DNA from: Gammaproteobacteria bacterium
Lineage (GTDB): Bacteria; Pseudomonadota; Gammaproteobacteria; SZUA-229
Direction of reading: 5' to 3'
Length of the DNA stretch: 64,000 bases
Assembly: GCA_029881795.1 (NCBI GenBank)
Contig: JAOULX010000008.1
Span: 62,001 to 126,000 of the forward strand
Shown here: piece after piece, positions 61,857 to 64,000 of the stretch
Layout: the number at the start of each line of letters is the position of its first letter
How positions within the stretch are numbered: the first letter of the stretch is position 1
Notes under the pieces: model-generated
Told to the model about the DNA's origin: nothing
The model's input: the letters and a program-made list of their open reading frames with translations, nothing else
Databases searched by the model: none
Translations under genes and position numbers: made by a program

Positions 61857-64000
61857 TCCTGAATCTTATATTTTTTTCAATAAAATACAATAGCTTCCCT
61901 GCCAACAACAGCCATATCAACATATAAACAGCAGCACCACTGCTTTCTACACTAACAGTGATCGCGCTGAGCTGAACCAGTCCACCCGGATCCTGTACAC
62001 GCTGATCGGCAATCATATCAGCATCATTCGGGCCACCGTCTTCAATCAATAACTGCACACACCAATGCCCTTGTGTCAGGCCGGGTGTATAGGCAGCATC
62101 ACCTGGTGGCGGGCAATATCCTGATTCACCAGCTGCAGAATAAAGATCATTTTTATCATCGATGACAAAATCCTGCCAGCCAGCTGGCATTAATTTGCGG
62201 AAACCAGCGTTGTCAGGTATCGACACTAACTGAGGTAACACAATACGAACCGAGTCACCGGGTGCAGTTAAATCACTAACCACAAAATCATAGATGCCAC
62301 CGATATTGGGCACACTATCCAGCGGACCGGCTGCAAAGTTTTCAATATCATCCTGACTGATAACTGCCTGCCCCTGCAGACTCTGAAACGCTGTCAGCCC
62401 TAAGGCCAGCGATAAACCAGATTCCGTTTCCATGATGTTCTGGTCGGATGACCCACTCAGACCCTGTAAAATATTGCTTGCCGAGATCGCGTCAAGGTAA
62501 TCGGGAACACCGTCATTGTCACTGTCGCCAAAACCTTCTTCACTATCAATTATTCCATCACCATCGCTGTCTTCAGTAGTCAGCAGCGGAATACTTGACA
62601 TAATAATAACCGACAGCTCGGTCGCATCACTTTCAGTACCATCACTAACAGTTACCGTGAGTGTATACAAGCCCGGCGCAACACTCGTAGGATCGAAACT
62701 GAAACTGTCATCCTGTTGATCCGTATCGATCAGGGCGTTATCACTGTCACTCCAGTCATAAGTATGTGTATCGCTGCCATTCGCATCGCTGACTTCGGCG
62801 CTAACAACGACCATACCATTTTGTTGGCTGATAATACGGGTTATACCCTGCTGCTCAGCCATCAAATTCACTTGCGGCGCTGCATTACCCTCAATAATGC
62901 TAATCGTATGCTCAGATTGTGTACCGCTAGCTGCATTAACAGGTGTCCCCATGCTGATAATGATTGTTTCACCGGCATCGCCTGCCCCGTCATTATGAAT
63001 ATTGAAATTAATTAATGACTCGGTACCACTATTGATAACGACAGTGCCAGCTGCAAGATCGTGGTCATCCCCGACAGTTGCCGTACCACTGACTGTATAC
63101 GGCACTTCTACAGGATAGCTTACCGCCTGACCATTGAGCGTGACTTTGACACTAACTGCATTGCCTTCAGCACCGATCTGGTCAATCGCGAACTCCACCA
63201 ACGGGATCACATGAATAAGCTGAATATCTGTACCGGTGTTCCCTGCAGCATCGGTCGCACTCCAAGTGATGGTATGCGTACCTGGTTGTAAATGATTATC
63301 CGTATCTACACTGGCTGTTAAATTACCATCAAGAGCATCGTCCGCCCTAGCATCTCCAAAATCAACTAAGGTCACAAAGCCTGTGGCGACTGTAGTAATA
63401 TCTAATGGTGCGATAACAGTTGGAGGTTGATCGTCTGCGAACAGATTTGAACCATCTGAATATTCTTCTGCATTGGTTCTGCCATCACCATCTGCATCGA
63501 GCAAACCATCTGCCGGATCCAGCGGATCAAAACCGACATCAAGCTCATAGGCGTTGTCCATGCCATCACCATCAAGGTCTGCAATATCAGCCACACCATC
63601 ACCGTTCAGGTCGCTAGATACCATCAGGTTAAATGCCGGTAATACAGCGGTGATAGTGCCGTCACTGACGCTAATGACGATACCGCTAGTGGTGCCTACA
63701 TGAGCTGCTGCAGGTGTCCCGCTTAACAAACCAGTTGAGTTATTGAATTCTGCCCAGGTAGGCCGGTTCACAATAGTGAATGTTAAATGATCACTGACGT
63801 CAGCATCCACAGCTTGCGGCTGGAAGCTATAAAGCTGACCCTCGATAGCGCTTGATGAAGGAGTACCACTAATCGTTGGCGCATCATTGGCATTACTAAC
63901 GATTATATTGAAACTATGGTCAACATTGACCGAACCATCATTGACTCTGAGTGTCACAAGATGAATACCGACGTCTGCATTTGTTGGCATACCACTCAAT
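61846..64000 (-). CDS. Large surface protein, N-terminus outside window: Ig-like/cadherin-like repeats, TSP3-type Ca-binding repeat, HYR-like and Calx-beta-like domains, choice-of-anchor U-like domain, C-terminal TM
   Basis: NANDAPTISGTPSSSAIEGQLYSFQPQAVDADVSDHLTFTI; DLNGDGVADIADLDGDGMDNAYELDVGFDPLDPADGLLDADGDGRTNAEEY; GYCPPPGDAAYTPGLTQGHWCVQLLIEDGGPNDAD; C-terminal YMLIWLLLAGKLLYFIEKNIRFRNES. Open at the window edge. Confidence 0.8.
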   Translation of the reverse strand, partial: LSGMPTNADVGIHLVTLRVNDGSVNVDHSFNIIVSNANDAPTISGTPSSSAIEGQLYSFQPQAVDADVSDHLTFTIVNRPTWAEFNNSTGLLSGTPAAAHVGTTSGIVISVSDGTITAVLPAFNLMVSSDLNGDGVADIADLDGDGMDNAYELDVGFDPLDPADGLLDADGDGRTNAEEYSDGSNLFADDQPPTVIAPLDITTVATGFVTLVDFGDARADDALDGNLTASVDTDNHLQPGTHTITWSATDAAGNTGTDIQLIHVIPLVEFAIDQIGAEGNAVSVKVTLNGQAVSYPVEVPYTVSGTATVGDDHDLAAGTVVINSGTESLINFNIHNDGAGDAGETIIISMGTPVNAASGTQSEHTISIIEGNAAPQVNLMAEQQGITRIISQQNGMVVVSAEVSDANGSDTHTYDWSDSDNALIDTDQQDDSFSFDPTSVAPGLYTLTVTVSDGTESDATELSVIIMSSIPLLTTEDSDGDGIIDSEEGFGDSDNDGVPDYLDAISASNILQGLSGSSDQNIMETESGLSLALGLTAFQSLQGQAVISQDDIENFAAGPLDSVPNIGGIYDFVVSDLTAPGDSVRIVLPQLVSIPDNAGFRKLMPAGWQDFVIDDKNDLYSAAGESGYCPPPGDAAYTPGLTQGHWCVQLLIEDGGPNDADMIADQRVQDPGGLVQLSAITVSVESSGAAVYMLIWLLLAGKLLYFIEKNIRFRNES

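Overview
The window is a compact, mostly chromosomal-core segment of a gammaproteobacterium. The gene order (smc-zipA-ligA; tig-clpP-clpX-lon-hupB-ppiD) supports this, and a methylotroph/Thiotrichales-type host is only a guess. I see no rRNA, CRISPR array, prophage or intact mobile element. Recognisable core genes are fabI, ppiD, hupB, lon, clpX, clpP, tig, folD, ppsA, tatD, rsmJ, yajQ, trmJ, suhB, sbcB, ligA, zipA, smc, queF, slyX and mnmC, plus seven tRNA genes (Asp, Asp, Val, Leu, His, Arg, Pro). Accessory parts include: (i) two tandem DUF1538 membrane proteins with a P-II-like protein and a CBS-pair protein, which is the best candidate for an undescribed regulated transport system; (ii) a VWA-domain lipoprotein with a coiled-coil polytopic membrane protein; (iii) a secreted DsrE-like protein with a metallo-beta-lactamase-fold lipoprotein; (iv) an hpnC-hpnD-hpnE-like squalene block with an SDR gene; (v) a TetR-TolC-RND operon with no periplasmic adaptor gene, preceded by a perfect 28-bp palindrome; (vi) a truncated large Ig/Calx-beta/TSP3-type surface protein overlapping a small beta-barrel gene. 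All calls come from reading the sequence and motif recognition. No database search was run.
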